Shown here in pieces: positions 10,085 to 22,358 of a stretch of 64,000 bases of DNA. Source of the DNA: Leucocoprinus leucothites. Lineage: Eukaryota > Basidiomycota > Agaricomycetes > Agaricales > Agaricaceae. Every line of letters starts with the position of its first letter. The stretch's first letter is position 1. A program made the translations under genes and the position numbers. The stretch lies in assembly GCA_013368445.1 (NCBI GenBank), contig JAACJO010000010.1:1302001-1366000 (forward strand), given 5' to 3'. Under the pieces are notes generated by a model. The model was not told the DNA's origin, made no database searches, and was given only the letters and a program-made list of their open reading frames with translations.

Positions 10085-11032
10085 ACTTAGCCTCGGTTCC
10101 TGGTCTTCATTGAACGGAATATCTTTACTGGGATCTCATATATACCTCTTCGTGATTTGTTGGTGATCTATCATGGCAAATTTTTCTTAATTCCCACCTA
10201 TAGTGGAATCCTCACATTCAATCCTTCGCTTGAACTTTCCACGCAAACAAGAACGGATGTTATTCTAAAGGGTGGAGGTGTTATTCCTCAGTGGGAAGAA
10301 TGAACTGCATTGATTATACCCAAGGAGTGGACATGTTACTACTATGTAAAAGCTCCTGTTCGACGCCGGCTCGAGTCAAATCACCGCTCAGGGTTATCAC
10401 TCATGTTCTCTACAAGGCAGCAGGGGGCAACTACCTGCTCCTCGTCAGGAGTCCATCATAATTGGCACTGCGGATATTCACATTTCCCACATTGACAAAA
10501 TGTTTTTGGCCCAGCACTACCCAGGAGCCAAGTTACAACATCTCCCAAGATGATCATTGATGATGATGATCTGGTGTGCCATGCATCAGCTTATCACCTG
10601 CACCACCTGACATATTTTTCCAGAACAGAGCATCTCGATGACAGGTAGCCTTCAGCGTCTTCCAATCTGTCATCACTTAACCGCCTGCAGGTATTATGAA
10701 CATCACACCAGCGCTTCTATTGATAGGGGTAATACTACTACCGGTAGGCGCGTACATAAGGCCTCATAAAGCCCACATACAGGCGCCGCAGTTTATGGTC
10801 AGATGCTCGCTGCATGCGCCAATATCGGCCGCTCAACCTATATCGGTGCCCTCTTTGACCAGCATAAATAAGCTTCTATCTGAGGCCTGAGGAATTGCAC
10901 CCTTCTTTTCTACCTTTCCTTTTCCCGTGCAGGGACCAGCCTCCGAGTGGCCGTGAATGGAGGTGAGTAAACCATTGTTATCTACCCAACTTCCGGTCGA
11001 TCTGAGCAAATGCATCTGTCCAGGCTTGCCAT
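10085..11032. other. Spacer before the third kinase gene
   Basis: The first 300 bp or so repeat the spacer following the first GMC relic (shared stretch cagtgggaagaatgaactgcattgattatacc near 10291, in two parts). The rest shows no convincing gene. A 64-codon frame at 10696-10890 has a hydrophobic start (PALLLIGVILLPVGAYI) but no supporting feature, and I do not call it. The 200 bp before 11033 presumably contain the promoter of the kinase gene. Confidence 0.4.
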
Positions 11033-14000
11033 ATGAGCTCCCCATCCTTGTCCGCTCAGAACAGTAATACATCCGCATCTGTGCATCAATTGATTACCGA
11101 CATAAAAACACGATGCAATCAAGCAATTGGTCCCAACTCCCAGGAAGACCCTGCCCTAGTGAGCCAACTCTTTCAGGAGGTGTTACATTGAAAGAGAACT
11201 CTAGTCTGTTAGATCAAATTGCGAGCTTTGCTGTCCCAGCGCATTAAGACAGTGATAGGGGCAGTAGCAGAGCTCAGCAAGGATGATACTCGATCCCTTG
11301 TGAATTTTCTAGATCAGGTATGCCTTGATCAACTACTCCGAATAGCTTGTATCTTATGACATCATCCTGCTGAAGGTGCTCAAAAACTGGATCACTGACT
11401 CTCAGGAACGGGCACGCACTCTGGTTTTACTTTCAAAGATTGTAGCAATTACGCGCGTGCTCCCTCAGCGCTTGATACATGAACACGTCAAATATGATCC
11501 TGTGCCAAAAGCTTTCGGAGGATCTGGATCAGTGCACCAAGGGATAGATAAGGAAATATGCGTCAAAGTGATGCAACAAGTCGATCCCAAGGCTTTCGCG
11601 GTATTTGTCTATGCATTACACATTGTGAACCGAGCATCTGACGTTTAGTAATCCTTTAGCCATGGGTTAGAGAGCTGATCCTATGGGCGCACTCGTCACA
11701 TCCTAACCTCTTGCCATTCACTGGGATGTTTTTCAAGGACGACGGTGGTATCCTACAGATATGCCTTGTATCTCCTTTCATGAAGAGTGGAAATCTAAGT
11801 GATTATGCCCCTCTCCTCCACCAGGAGTCTCGGCTACCTCTAGTGCGCACAAGCTCATTCTTCGGTTACAGGGTACTGACTTATTTTGCCCGTAGCTTCT
11901 CGACGTCACCAACGGTCTGCTTTACCTGCATGATTTGGGGATTGTACACAGTGACTTGAAAGGGGTATGTCAAGCAATAGCCCAGTCAACCACCATGATG
12001 CCAACTGATGCTACCTCGCAGCAAAACATTCTGATTACTGCTAAAGGTCGAGCAGTGATCACTGATTTTGGATCGTCACGCATCACCACAAATACTACAG
12101 TTACTGCTGCAGTTTCCTCATATACTGTCTGCTTTGCTGCACCAGAGGTGGCGGTGGGCGGCGAAAGAGCGACCACAATGTCCGATGTCTGGTCTTTTGG
12201 TTGTTTGATCTATGAGGTATTTGTTCTTTCTACCAAATGACCGGTGCAGCCTAATCATCAATTTTCCGCAAAGGTACTCTCACGGAAAACCCCATATTAT
12301 CAATATACGCGCTCTCAAATAATTCCTGCATTAATTCGAAAGGAGCCTCCGTCACGGCCTGGTCACATGAAGGTCCTCAATCAGACATTTAACTCACTAG
12401 GCTCAGATGACTCGTCATCCGACGACGAAGAACAAGACTGGGATTTGATTGATGATAAAGCCTGGAATATAATTTTAGGTTGCTGTGCACCCGAACCAAG
12501 TGATCGACTCCAGGTGACAGCTATCCGAGAAAAAATCCGGGCTATGATGTATTTCGATCCCTTTGGATCCCTATCCGATGTGCTACAGGGGAAAAACTCT
12601 CTGGAAAACCTTTTTAACCTGCAAGGGCGCCCTACCCGGACAATGGTTGATTATTTATATTCGGTGAGGCATTTACTTGGCTAAGTATGGTTCTTTCATC
12701 TCAGAATTTTCCCGTTCCCAGCTACTTTTGAAACCATTACCTGGAGTCAAATTGCGCAATTTCCAATCCCTTCCTCTTCTTTATTTGCTGTGTCAGGCCT
12801 CTGGCTTATTTCCACGCCAAGAAACCTTGAACAGAACTTTCAAGATTGTGGGCACTAGCAGGGGCTCACATGTGTATCGAGCAGAATCCGAAGGGAAGAT
12901 TATCTGTTTGAAAGTAGTCAGCCTCCGCAATAAGAGTATAATGTCGCCCCAGGTAAGTGTACTTTTGGCCTTGGCATAACAATCCACCACTGACATCCAT
13001 CTCCTAGGAGAACTTGATGAGGGAAGCGATCTTATTGCGACAACTCCATCACCCAAATATTCTACCTTTCTACGGCATATGCAAATTTCGTATGGGGGCT
13101 ATCCCAAAAATAGCCTTCGTATATCCTTGGCTGCGTGATACATATTCACGGGACCAGGTTTCCGTTCTGGTCCCTCTTGTTAGTAGTTCTACCACTGTCT
13201 GAGGTCACTTAACCCGTCGAGGCTAATTGGGTTTGGATTACAGATCTACGATGTTGCCCTGGGCCTAGAGTACCTCCATGATCTAGGTTTGATCCATGGT
13301 GACCTCAGACGTGTGCGTACTTGTCAAGTGATCCAAATTCCACCTAATAATAATATTCCTGGCATAGGCGAATATCCTTGTGAATGATTCTGGAAAAGCT
13401 TATATCACAGGCTTCAAGCACGCATTTTTCCAACCGGAAAAGGAAGCTACATTGTTCACAGATATTCCACCAGACGTACGCGACGGTTACAATCGTTGGG
13501 CCGCTCCGGAGCTTTTTAAGGATGGGGCAGAGCCTACCATGGCAAGCGACATTTGGGCGTTCGGATGTGTCTGCTACGAAGTTCGTAAGATTTACTTTTC
13601 TTGTAACAGTAGAAATCTGATGAGTCTATCCTGGGGTTGGCGTTGTTGTGCCTCGCTAGTTTCTTTCAGAGAGACTGCCATTCTACGAGCTCTCAGGGAA
13701 AGAACTTGAAACTTCGCTTAGAATGGGGCAACGTCCAAAGCCCATCCCAGTGGCGGGCATATATTCAGGTCCCGGGGGGAAGTTATGGTCGCATATGGAC
13801 CATTGTTGGGCCAAGGAGCCTGGCAAGCGACCGACTGCTCGTCAATTAGTGTTCAACTTTCGGTCAGCGGGATTGCCTGTACCGGAGCGAAGCGAGGAGC
13901 AGAAGACGGCGGAACGTGAGGAAGAGCGGTTTTGGGATGGAGTACGGCAGGAGAATGAAGATCCGGTTGATATGGAGTCTGTTGAGCGAATTCTTGCCGA

Positions 14001-14142
14001 TTTGCGTGCTTCTGGTGCGTCGAGTGGGATGTCTGGAATTCATGTTCATTTTCTGACATTCGCTAGCATAAACATCAATATAGGATACTCGCGAGAACGG
14101 CTAAGCGTTCAACGTTTGTTCTGGCAAGAGGAGCTAAAGTGA
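11033..14142 (+). CDS. Tandem kinase-pseudokinase protein of the TKL type
   Basis: Predicted product about 800 residues from about 12 exons. Start MSSPSLSAQNSN. The first kinase parallels the VHS-kinase genes: pre-kinase module (VNFLDQ, VLKNWITDSQERARTLVLL), GGSGSVHQG, ICVKVM, HSDLKGQN, TDFGSS, AAPEVAVGG. After a short acidic linker comes a second pre-kinase module (MVDYLYS, intron 12664-12720, LLLKPLPGVKLRNFQSL) and a second kinase domain: loop GTSRGSHVY, lysine in IICLKVV, HHPNILPFYG, HGDLR, ANILV. The magnesium-binding DFG is replaced: ITGFKHA stands where ITDFGLS is found in relatives. APEL and DIWAFGCVCYE are kept. The second domain is therefore probably inactive or regulatory, as in JAK-like or plant tandem kinases. 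The tail (EERFWDGVRQENEDP) recurs as relics at 5.7 and 1.7 kb. Joining both domains in one protein rests on a clean phase-0 intron. Confidence 0.7.
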
Positions 14143-14781
14143 TCGTTGAATATTAGTAGTATTGATTTATACTTCTATTTCTATAATGCTGTACCGGAAC
14201 TTGCCGTGACTATCGTGACTATGATTATCGTAGCTACTTACTGCGAAATCGAGTGCTGATGCATAAAAATATGAAGCAGGGTCTCCGGTATTTTCATTTC
14301 AGGGTTCCCACTGACATCAGTTTCCAATGGACCCACAAGAGACCAGATCTATCACACAGCATATGAGAAGAAAACATAACATAACCGTAGTTACCACAAA
14401 AATCGAGTAGCATTAAAAAAAAGGAGAAATATTAATCAACGTAAAAAGATCTTACGAATAAATCCCGATTTTTTTCTAGCTACAATCACATACACTCGGA
14501 GCCGAGAGGGAGAAAAAGGAGTCAATTCAAGAGAGGAAAAAGATAGATAGAGAGAAAAGAGAAAACATACAGCTAGAATACAGGTAGGAAGCCTAATCAA
14601 CCGCACTAGTCTGGACGTTGTATTTATCTCGAAAGCAAGACAGCGAGGGAAAGAACGAAGAAGGGGGGTGGAAAAATAAGGATAAATCAGAGGAAAAAAT
14701 ATTCGTTTCATAAGGGTCATGGTCATGGGTTTGAGGGGTATTGACATACGTCATAAAACCACAGCAACTTAAGTAAAATCA
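14143..14781. other. Convergent intergenic region
   Basis: This lies between the stop of the double kinase (plus) and the stop of the SAP-domain gene (minus). It is AT- and A-rich, and serves both genes as 3' flank. I see no gene, repeat or RNA in it. A possible minus-strand polyadenylation signal cannot be assigned with confidence. Confidence 0.4.
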
Positions 14782-16074
14782 TCATTGCATAGGTGTACTC
14801 GCTCTCGAAGGGGTCAAAAACCTCCTCGACGAATCCCTCCTCAAACTCTGCGCAAACGCATTCGGAGCACCTGAAATGGTCTCTGCAAAAGCAAAAGCAA
14901 GACCCAAACTCGCGCTCCAAACTCTCAATTTGAAACCGAGTACATCCAGCCCGTATACGCCGCTCTGTAAATCGAGAGAGGCGTAGGGATAGGCGATGTG
15001 TGCGGCGAGACGGATGATGGAGGCTGTTAGAGGGTCGAAAGCGATGAGGGCGTCTTTGTGTGTGTCGCGGAGGTGAGTGAGGGTGGGGTTGAAGGAGATG
15101 AGGTTGGCGAGGAGGGAGGGAAGGAGGAGGGTTGGGATGAACCAGTGGAAGAGGACGGTCCAGAAGGCGCTGGTTTGGAAGGTGCTTACGGGGGGATATG
15201 TTAGGGGGAAGGTGAGGGTGCCTTTGGGTGAGATGGGGATCTGGATAGGGGGTGAGGTTAGGGGTAAAGGGTGAGGTAGAGGGGGGTTGCTTACTTGGGT
15301 GGATTTCCAGGGGATGACGGTGTAGAGGATGTAGAGGAGCTCGTAGAGAGCTGTGAGGGAGAGGATATGACGCGAGTCTGAGAGGTACTGTAGGGTTATG
15401 TGATGAGATGGATATTGGAATTGGGCGCGTGTTTACGAACCTGGCGGACGGAGTAGAGGGATTCTTGGCCGTGGTGGATGAGGTCCTGTGGTTTGATTTC
15501 TTGGACTTTGGTGGCGACTTCCGTAGTTATTTGGATGATGCTTTTAGCAGGGCTGACGGGGCTACTTGGAGGGAGGGGCGGGAGGCTGCTGGGCGTGGGG
15601 ACTATAGCTTCCTCGTTGACGCGTTGGGGTGATTTGATAGGGGTGCTTTCGACGGGTGATACGGGACGCTTGAGGAAAGCAGAGACTTCACGAAGATCTT
15701 TAGCGGGAGTAGCGACCTCTGCAACTGGTTCGAGGGGACCAGAACGACGGCCGACGCGTGAAGGCGGCTTGGGCTCCGCGAACACGGGCTCTACACGTGT
15801 ACTAAGGGTGATGTTAGATGAGTAGAAGGTAAGAGAGATGAAATGCGCACGCGACGGGTTGTGGCTGGACGCTTCCGGTGCGTTTACGTCTGCCAAAGAG
15901 GCCTGCAAAGGCGGGGTCCTCTTCGAGTTCAGCGTGGTCCTCGAGGTGTTTCTTGATGCGCGCTTGGAGATCATCCTTTGTGCCTTCATCTGTAAGGTTT
16001 AGAGCGAGAGCGATTTCCTGGAGTTCTGATTTTTTCTTGGGCTGGAGAGCACCCGCGTATTGGACAGGGGCCAT
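14782..16074 (-). CDS. SAP-domain protein with C-terminal membrane segments
   Basis: Start [15 protein letters not shown] at 16074, stop TGA at 14782-14784; four exons, about 380 residues. Residues about 12-48 form a SAP motif ([15 protein letters not shown], then [16 protein letters not shown]), a helix-extension-helix DNA-binding fold. A basic patch (GRRKR) and a long Pro/Ser-rich, probably disordered part follow, with [12 protein letters not shown] as a CDK-like phosphosite cluster. The last third is hydrophobic, with likely membrane spans around [40 protein letters not shown] and [20 protein letters not shown] plus membrane spans suggests chromatin tethering at the nuclear envelope, which is an inference. 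Introns lie near 15800-15848, 15390-15431 and 15244-15297. It diverges from the next gene with 227 bp between start codons. Confidence 0.72.
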
Positions 16075-16301
16075 AATGGAGGTTGGAAGACAAGATGATC
16101 AACAAAGTCACGCTGCCCACGCGTCACGCTGTCGATATGTTTGGTTGTGTTTACGCGTCTGGGACCATTGATGATGATGACAGATTGTGATGGAGATCAA
16201 ATATTGCCTTGGGTACCGGCGACATGGAATGATATAAAGAGGATTGATGTTATGGACACTGCCCATCCCTTCTTCTTCTTCTTCTTTCCTCTGCGAGGAC
16301 C

Positions 16302-16953
16302 ATGTTCAAGCTTCTTGTTGCCGTTCTCTTTGTGCTCGCTAGCCGAGGTAGGAGGAATTTGTGGGGTGATATGACCTGGGACTGACGGGGGTACAGCTTT
16401 GGCCTTTAATATTACTTTGGGTCAGGTCTTTGAGTCAAAGGATATCTTGAATATCCCGGCGAATCTCGTCCCTCAGCAGGTAAGTGAGGTGGTTTAATTA
16501 ATGACCGAGTATTGATTTTTTTTGTAGTGCCAGGGTCAACTCCAGACGGCGCAGAAGGGTGTTGCGGACTGCAACGATGAAACTGTCTGCTTGTGCAAGG
16601 ACGACGTAGTGAAAAACATTCAGACTGCGCAGCAGTGCATGTTTGAGGATATTGTTCGAAGGAATATCAAGCCTGCAGATCCGCGTGTTGGGTCGAACCC
16701 GCTAATGAGTGGTAAGTGGATTTTATATTGGGGGACCGAGTCACCGTGCTGAATGATCTGCCTGGTAGCGTACACTAAGAGCTGCAAGGACAACAATATT
16801 ACAGTTGCAGCCACCGTCAATGCTCTGGCAATCCCTGCATTCTGGGAAGGATCATTTGAGGCTATTCTGCCTCTTGGAGGAACTGTAGTTACTGTAGGCG
16901 TAGGAGCGATGCTTGGGCTGTTTGCGCTGTTGTTGTTGAGTAACATGTCGTAG
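16302..16953 (+). CDS. Small secreted or membrane-anchored Cys-containing protein
   Basis: Start ATG at 16302 gives a signal peptide MFKLLVAVLFVLASRALA, interrupted by an intron ending near 16395. Further introns run about 16481-16527 and 16713-16767. The mature part holds cysteines in CQGQ, DCND, VCLCKDD, QCMFED and SCKDN, an arrangement reminiscent of small CFEM-like surface proteins, though not a clear match. The C-terminus (VVTVGVGAMLGLFALLLLSNMS, read here in two halves) is a hydrophobic tail fitting a GPI signal or single anchor. Total about 165 residues. Function unknown; likely cell-surface. A pyrimidine-rich, TTC-repeat stretch at about 16269-16290 precedes the start codon. Confidence 0.7.
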
Positions 16954-17043
16954 ATAGAAGCTGTGCGCCTCGAGGCAAGTTCCCACGGCCGTAAATTTAT
17001 ACGGAGTAGCGGCGCCTTTCTCTCTTCCATTCCTCTCTCCGCC

Positions 17044-20000
17044 ATGTCCCAATACAAATCAGACTCCCATGTCCCCACAAAGTATCAGAACCAGGTCCGC
17101 CAGCTCAAGGAACTCTTTCCTGACTGGACAGATGACGGTGAGCTGCCTGTTCACCCCCGCAGCTGCTGAAAAAAATGTAACACGAAAAAAAAAAAAAGAC
17201 CTGCAGTCAACTCTTGTAGAAGTCAACGGCGATGTTTCTCTCGCCGCCACTCGCATTACAGACGGTGAAAAATGTGCTTGCTCCTCATCGTTGCCGTGTC
17301 TTACCTCGCACCGTACACATAGGTGTCGCCGAGCAGTGGGGTTCTATCTCGCGCAAAAAGGATAAGAAACCGACCAATACAAAGGACGCTGCCCACACTC
17401 GTGGCGAGTCTCGCGGTGGACGCGGCAGTCGTGGTGGAAGAGGTGGTTCTGGTCGAGGTGGTGCCACAGCTCGCGGTCGTGGTGGGACTCCTAGGGGTCC
17501 TGCCGTCAATGGCCATTCTCGTACTGCTAGCCCTCGTCCTGCCCCTGCTGCTGGAGACAACGCTCCCGCTTCAGTTGCTGCCTCAGAGTCACCGGAAGTG
17601 ACCGAGGTCAATGGCCGCGTGGCTGATCAAAAGCCTCCTCAGCCTGAAGCTCCCACTGCGACCGCACCTCCCAAGATTCCTCAGTCAGAGGTGTCTCCAC
17701 CTGCACCAGCTCCTCCCAAACAGGCGTCCAGGGCTCCAGCCCCATCCAAGTTGTCTTGGGCACAGATTGCAAGGTAATGCTTATTTATTTATTTTACCTG
17801 GTCTTTCTTCATCTTTTCTTTCATAGTAAACCGACGCCCAAACCCGCCCCCCCTCCACCTCAACAGCAACAACCAGCCTCCACTCCCGCCCCTACCACAA
17901 CACCTGCACCGCCAAGCAAAGAATCAGAGCCAGAGCCTCAACCCACCGGATGGGAAGAGCCCACGACAGTCCAGCCTCACTCATGGGAACCCGAACCTTC
18001 ACACTCGACACCTGCTGTGGATCTCCCCTCAGAGGAACCCAAGCCTGAACCTTCAGCTCCAACTATCGCACCCGAAAAATCCGAAGAGCCTCCTCAAGCA
18101 CCCGCTCCTGCCCCTGAACCCACTCCAGAGGTCACACCGGCCAAGGTGGAGCCTCCTCAACCCGCCGCTCCTTCATTGTCCACCCCCGCATTAACCACAT
18201 CCACCACCGCCACCCCGTCACCCAAACTCGTCCCGCGGACGGCTGCCCTATCTTCACGTGCCAGTGCCCGGAACAGGACAACAGATCAACCTGTTGTGAT
18301 GCCGAGTTCCTTTGGTTCTATTGACAAGATTGGGATGCAATTTGGTAGTCTCAGCCTCAACGGTGAGAGTCTCTTGGAATCGACTCCGTACGTCATTTGA
18401 AATTGCTTTTTTCTTTCCTTCCGCTCATTGACGTTTCCTTATCAGGACCGAGTCTGAGGCTCCTGCAGCTGGTGCTCCCGCCCCTGAGACTGCTGCCGCT
18501 ACGACGACGCCCAATAAGCCTCAATACGAGGCTCCTTCCTCCTCTGTCCCTCCCGCGACTGCGCCTGCATCAACGTCTCTTGGCTCCGTCTTCCAACAGC
18601 AGCAACAAGCAGCTCAATCAAGTCACACATCACCACCTCAACCCCAACAGCCCGCCGTTGGTACTCAACCCATCACTCTCCCCACATCCGTCTCCCAACC
18701 CACCCAATCAACACAAACCTCCACTCACACATCCGCCGCGTCTGCTTCTCCGCTTCAACAGTATACTCATCAGCCCCAAGCACAAGCACAACAGCCATCG
18801 CTCGCTGCTCTTCAGCAACAGCAGCAACCCCAATCAGCACAGCAGCAGCAGCCACAACAAAATCATCATCAACTTCCTCAGCATCACAATCTCCCTCAAC
18901 AAGTACAACAGTCACATTCTCATCATCAATACTCGCAGCATTTCCCCGCTCAACTCGAGACGCAGCAACAACAGCAACACGTCCCATCCACTACTCAACA
19001 ACAGCAACAGCAACCCCAGAGCACTTCTACCCACTCGAGCTATTTCCGCCAAAGCGATACCTCTAGTGCTCCCTACTTCCACACTCCCACACCCCCTGCT
19101 GGTCAAATTCAGGATTCTCCTTATGGTGCGTTCAACCAGCTCGGCCAACAAACTCAACACCAGCAAGCTTCGCACTTTGGCTCGGTTGATTATGGCCTTG
19201 ATAACCAAAGGGTGAGTTCCATACCTATATCCGACTTTCGACGTAAGCTGATAGGCGTTTTGAAAGGGCTATTACGATTCCTACCCTCAGCAAACTGGCT
19301 TCAACAACAGGAGCGCCCTCGGTGCTCACGACGACATTAAAGGGCTCCCCGGAAGCCAGCAGCAACCTCCGGCCAACTCATTACCTCCCTCCGCCACCCA
19401 GACCTCGCAGCACACGTCGCAGAATGCGAGCCAACCACAATCCGCTAGTGGTCAAGGCCCACAACAACAGTTCCCTCCTCCCCTTCCCCCCTACTACTAC
19501 AACGTTCCCTACCCCCAAAACCAGTACTATGGTACTCCGTACAGCACGGGTTATGCTCCTCAGCCATACACCGTCAAGTACCCGACAATGTTCCAGCACG
19601 GTCCTCCTGGAGCCAACTCTGCGCCTAGCCCAGCGGGCAAGCAACCCGGTCAGAACGTGAGCGGTGTTCAACCCCAGAGCAACCCATACTCGGCCGGATT
19701 GTACCACCAAGCTGGATACGAGGATTACCAGCAACACCAACACATTCCCCAGCAGCAACATTCGCATGCGCTTGGCCTCGGCCAATCGGGCGTCGGTCTT
19801 GGTGCCGGTGGTGAATATGGCAAGCCGCTTTATGGCGGTGCTGGTCAAGCGTTCGTGGGTCTTGGTGGACAGACCGCTGCTGCTGGTAGCGGTGTTTCAG
19901 GTGCTGGTGCTGGAGCGAGGAATGCCAATTCGCCTGAGACGCAGTTCAAGTATCAAAAGGATGGTGGGATTGGTGTAGGTGGTGGACGTGGTGGATCGGC

Positions 20001-20280
20001 TCAAGGTGGACCTGGGCAAGGTCAACCTGGACAAGGACAGGCTGCTGGACAGGGAGCTGGACAGGGCGGACCCCAGGGGCAAGGGTATTATGGTGCGAAT
20101 AGGTTCAGTGGTGCTGGAGTTGGTGCGGCCGGCATTGGAGGTGGTGCGCCTCAGCAGAGTGCACATCATCAACACCAGCATCAACATCAGCAGGGAGGAC
20201 CCCAGGGACATCTTGGCTACCCGCAGAATACGAATGAATATTCCTACCAGTATCAGGGGCGGCAGGGATATTGGCAGTAG
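17044..20280 (+). CDS. DEF1: RNA polymerase II degradation factor DEF1 (CUE domain, Gln-rich)
   Basis: Start MSQYKSDSHVPTKYQNQ at 17044, stop TAG at 20278-20280; six exons, about 985 residues. The N-terminus is a CUE ubiquitin-binding domain: QVRQLKELFPDW, then DLQSTLVEVNGDVSLAATRI and VAEQWGS, split by introns at about 17138-17200 and 17267-17319. It is followed by an RGG/Gly-rich stretch (GESRGGRGSRGGRGG), Pro/Ala-rich linkers, a long Gln-rich part (18.6-19.2 kb) and a Gly/Gln/Tyr-rich C-terminus. In yeast Def1 brings Elongin-Cullin ligase to stalled polymerase, and the Gln-rich tail affects its localisation. The same order of CUE, disordered and Gln-rich parts is seen here. Later introns lie near 17775-17826, 18389-18445 and 19212-19266. 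Confidence 0.85.
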
Positions 20281-22358
20281 ATGAGTGACTGAGTGAGTGG
20301 GCGAGGGGGGATTGGACGTCTTAATCTGTTTACTGTTTCTCTTTTTTTCCGATTATCTGGTTCTTGTGCTTGTGCCGACTTGTTCATGCATCCTGATCCT
20401 ATGTCTTTCTTCTTGTGAATATGGGTTTTGAAGTTTTGTCTCACTACTTGTTCCCCCCTCTTACCCTCACCTCGATTTTGAGTCTGGCATACATAACGGT
20501 TTCTTTTGTTCTCTCTCTTCTCTATCTCTCTCCACTCTGTCTTTTTTTCCTTTTCTCTTTTCCTTTTTCATTCTGTGTTTGTTATCATTACTGTCTCTCC
20601 AGCACTCTCTGCGCGTCTCACCATGGTCTTTGTACATATAACAAGTTAGTTCACAGGCATCCGACAAATGTACAAAAGGTGTCTCTGCATTGCACTGCAT
20701 TATTGGCTTCGTGGTGATCCAACTGGCTTCGTGGATGTGATCGGTGACGTGGGGGATGATTGGGTTGGAATGTGGTTTCTCTCATTCGAATCTCACTGGG
20801 AGTGGGTTGAAAAACAGTAATCTGTGTCTTTGATGTTGGGTAAAGTAGTCTTAGCAAGAAGAAAAAAAACATCCGAGTTGCCGGAGATAAGGAGCGCTAG
20901 CTCATGTCATCGCAAGTGGCATAGTGTCCCTCAACTTATTTGACCACTCAGTGGAATACCAGGGGAGAAAGTGAATGAAAGTGGAGGGACCCGATCCGAG
21001 CATTCGGACAGAGTGGGCGGACGGTGGGCACTGGGTTCTCTTTAATTGCTGTGTGAACAGATGTCAGGATTTTAGATTAACCAAGCATATGATATCACCA
21101 GATGAAATATGAGTATGTTGATGTCTGGGTGCTTGTTCCTGAGCAGGCTGAAGCCGGACCCGTGGAGAGGACTAGCACGTTTGAGGCTTTTCCAGGGCAT
21201 GAAGAACTTGCTATGCTTGTAATTATTGACTGAAGCGACCTTGAGTGCCGTTCCAGGCTGAGTATTGACAGTAGTGATATCACTTAACAGACCTTAGTTA
21301 CGCTCGTCTGGGATGAACTCTGAAGAATAATCCAGGCGTAGGTTCTTGTAGCGAGGCGTAAGTTGGAGTCGACCGAAGTTATTTGTTGGCCAGCGGTACT
21401 TACATCGAGCCTATGCCAGACAACACGGAGAAAGCTTCAAACCGTTTATTTAACGTGAAAAATGCGACGCTGAGGAATCCGATTCTGTCAGCAATCATTG
21501 CAAGGGTTCAATCCATTACAGATTTCCCAGCCCCCGGCAGAGTCACAAGGTTAAACCGTGTTCTGTGGGTAAACGGAGTCGAGCTAGATGTAGGGGTTCT
21601 TCGGGATATTTTTTCAAGATCTTGAATGGTACCGAGGAGGAAGCTTCTCGCGCTCCTGGGGAGTAACGAGACTGAGCATTGAATATTATTGTCCTGGTCA
21701 GACAAGCACCATTACGTTCAAGGGGCCACCTGGTTGGCTGGTCAAAGCTTGTTGCGAGTAGTCAAGATTTCAACCATGGTTGGATCGTTTATCATGAAAA
21801 CACGAGCGCCAGGAAACTGGAAAGGGAGAGGAGGGGGGAAATGTGTCGTGAATCGCTTGTTCGTTCCAAGCTCTGAGAGACAAGGCCCACCAGTGGACAG
21901 GTTATGGTTCCAAGTAGCGCAGGGGGGGCATCTTGTGATGGTCTACTCAAAGGATTGGAAGCTCGTAAAAAGGAGCTTGATGTCAGATAGCGTTTGGTTC
22001 CGGGGAGTGTTTTTGAGCAGAGAGATAAATGATAGTTCAAATGTCCCAAGAAGTACGCCGGTTCAACCTTAAAGCAGAGTCGGAGACTGCTATTGATGGA
22101 ATACTGGGATTCCTCCATCCTATGGCAATACGAGAGCGGATAATCTGGCACAAAGGGGCCTTAAAATGGGTGCATGGCCCCATTTGGGTACGGAAATCTA
22201 GAATTGGGTGACTTGACGGACAAACTTCGAGGTAGTTTGCGCTTGCTTCGGAGCCGGAAGTTCCGATGATCAATCTGATGTTTGGCATGACCAAACAAAT
22301 CAAGTCAGTATATATCTAGCCAAATTTTTGAAGATAGAACCGGCAAATCTTGCCCACA
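20281..22358. other. Long intergenic region upstream of IMP dehydrogenase
   Basis: About 2.1 kb without a recognisable gene. 20.45-20.60 kb is strongly pyrimidine-rich. Open frames at 21383-21625 and 21689-22072 show no domain, no paralogue in the window and no sensible splice context. The last few hundred bases presumably hold the promoter of the IMP dehydrogenase gene. I see no transposon ends here. Confidence 0.4.

Noticed and set aside
10696..10890. 64-codon frame with hydrophobic N-terminus (possible small secreted protein)
   Set aside because: No paralogue, no splice context, and it lies in a duplicated spacer. The hydrophobic run alone does not support a gene.
18600..19210. CAG/CAA-rich low-complexity tract as a microsatellite or regulatory repeat
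   Set aside because: It is the Gln-rich coding part of DEF1, a known property of that protein.
21383..22072. Open frames of 80-127 codons in the spacer before IMP dehydrogenase
   Set aside because: No domain, no coding bias visible by eye, and overlapping frames on both strands. Treated as chance.
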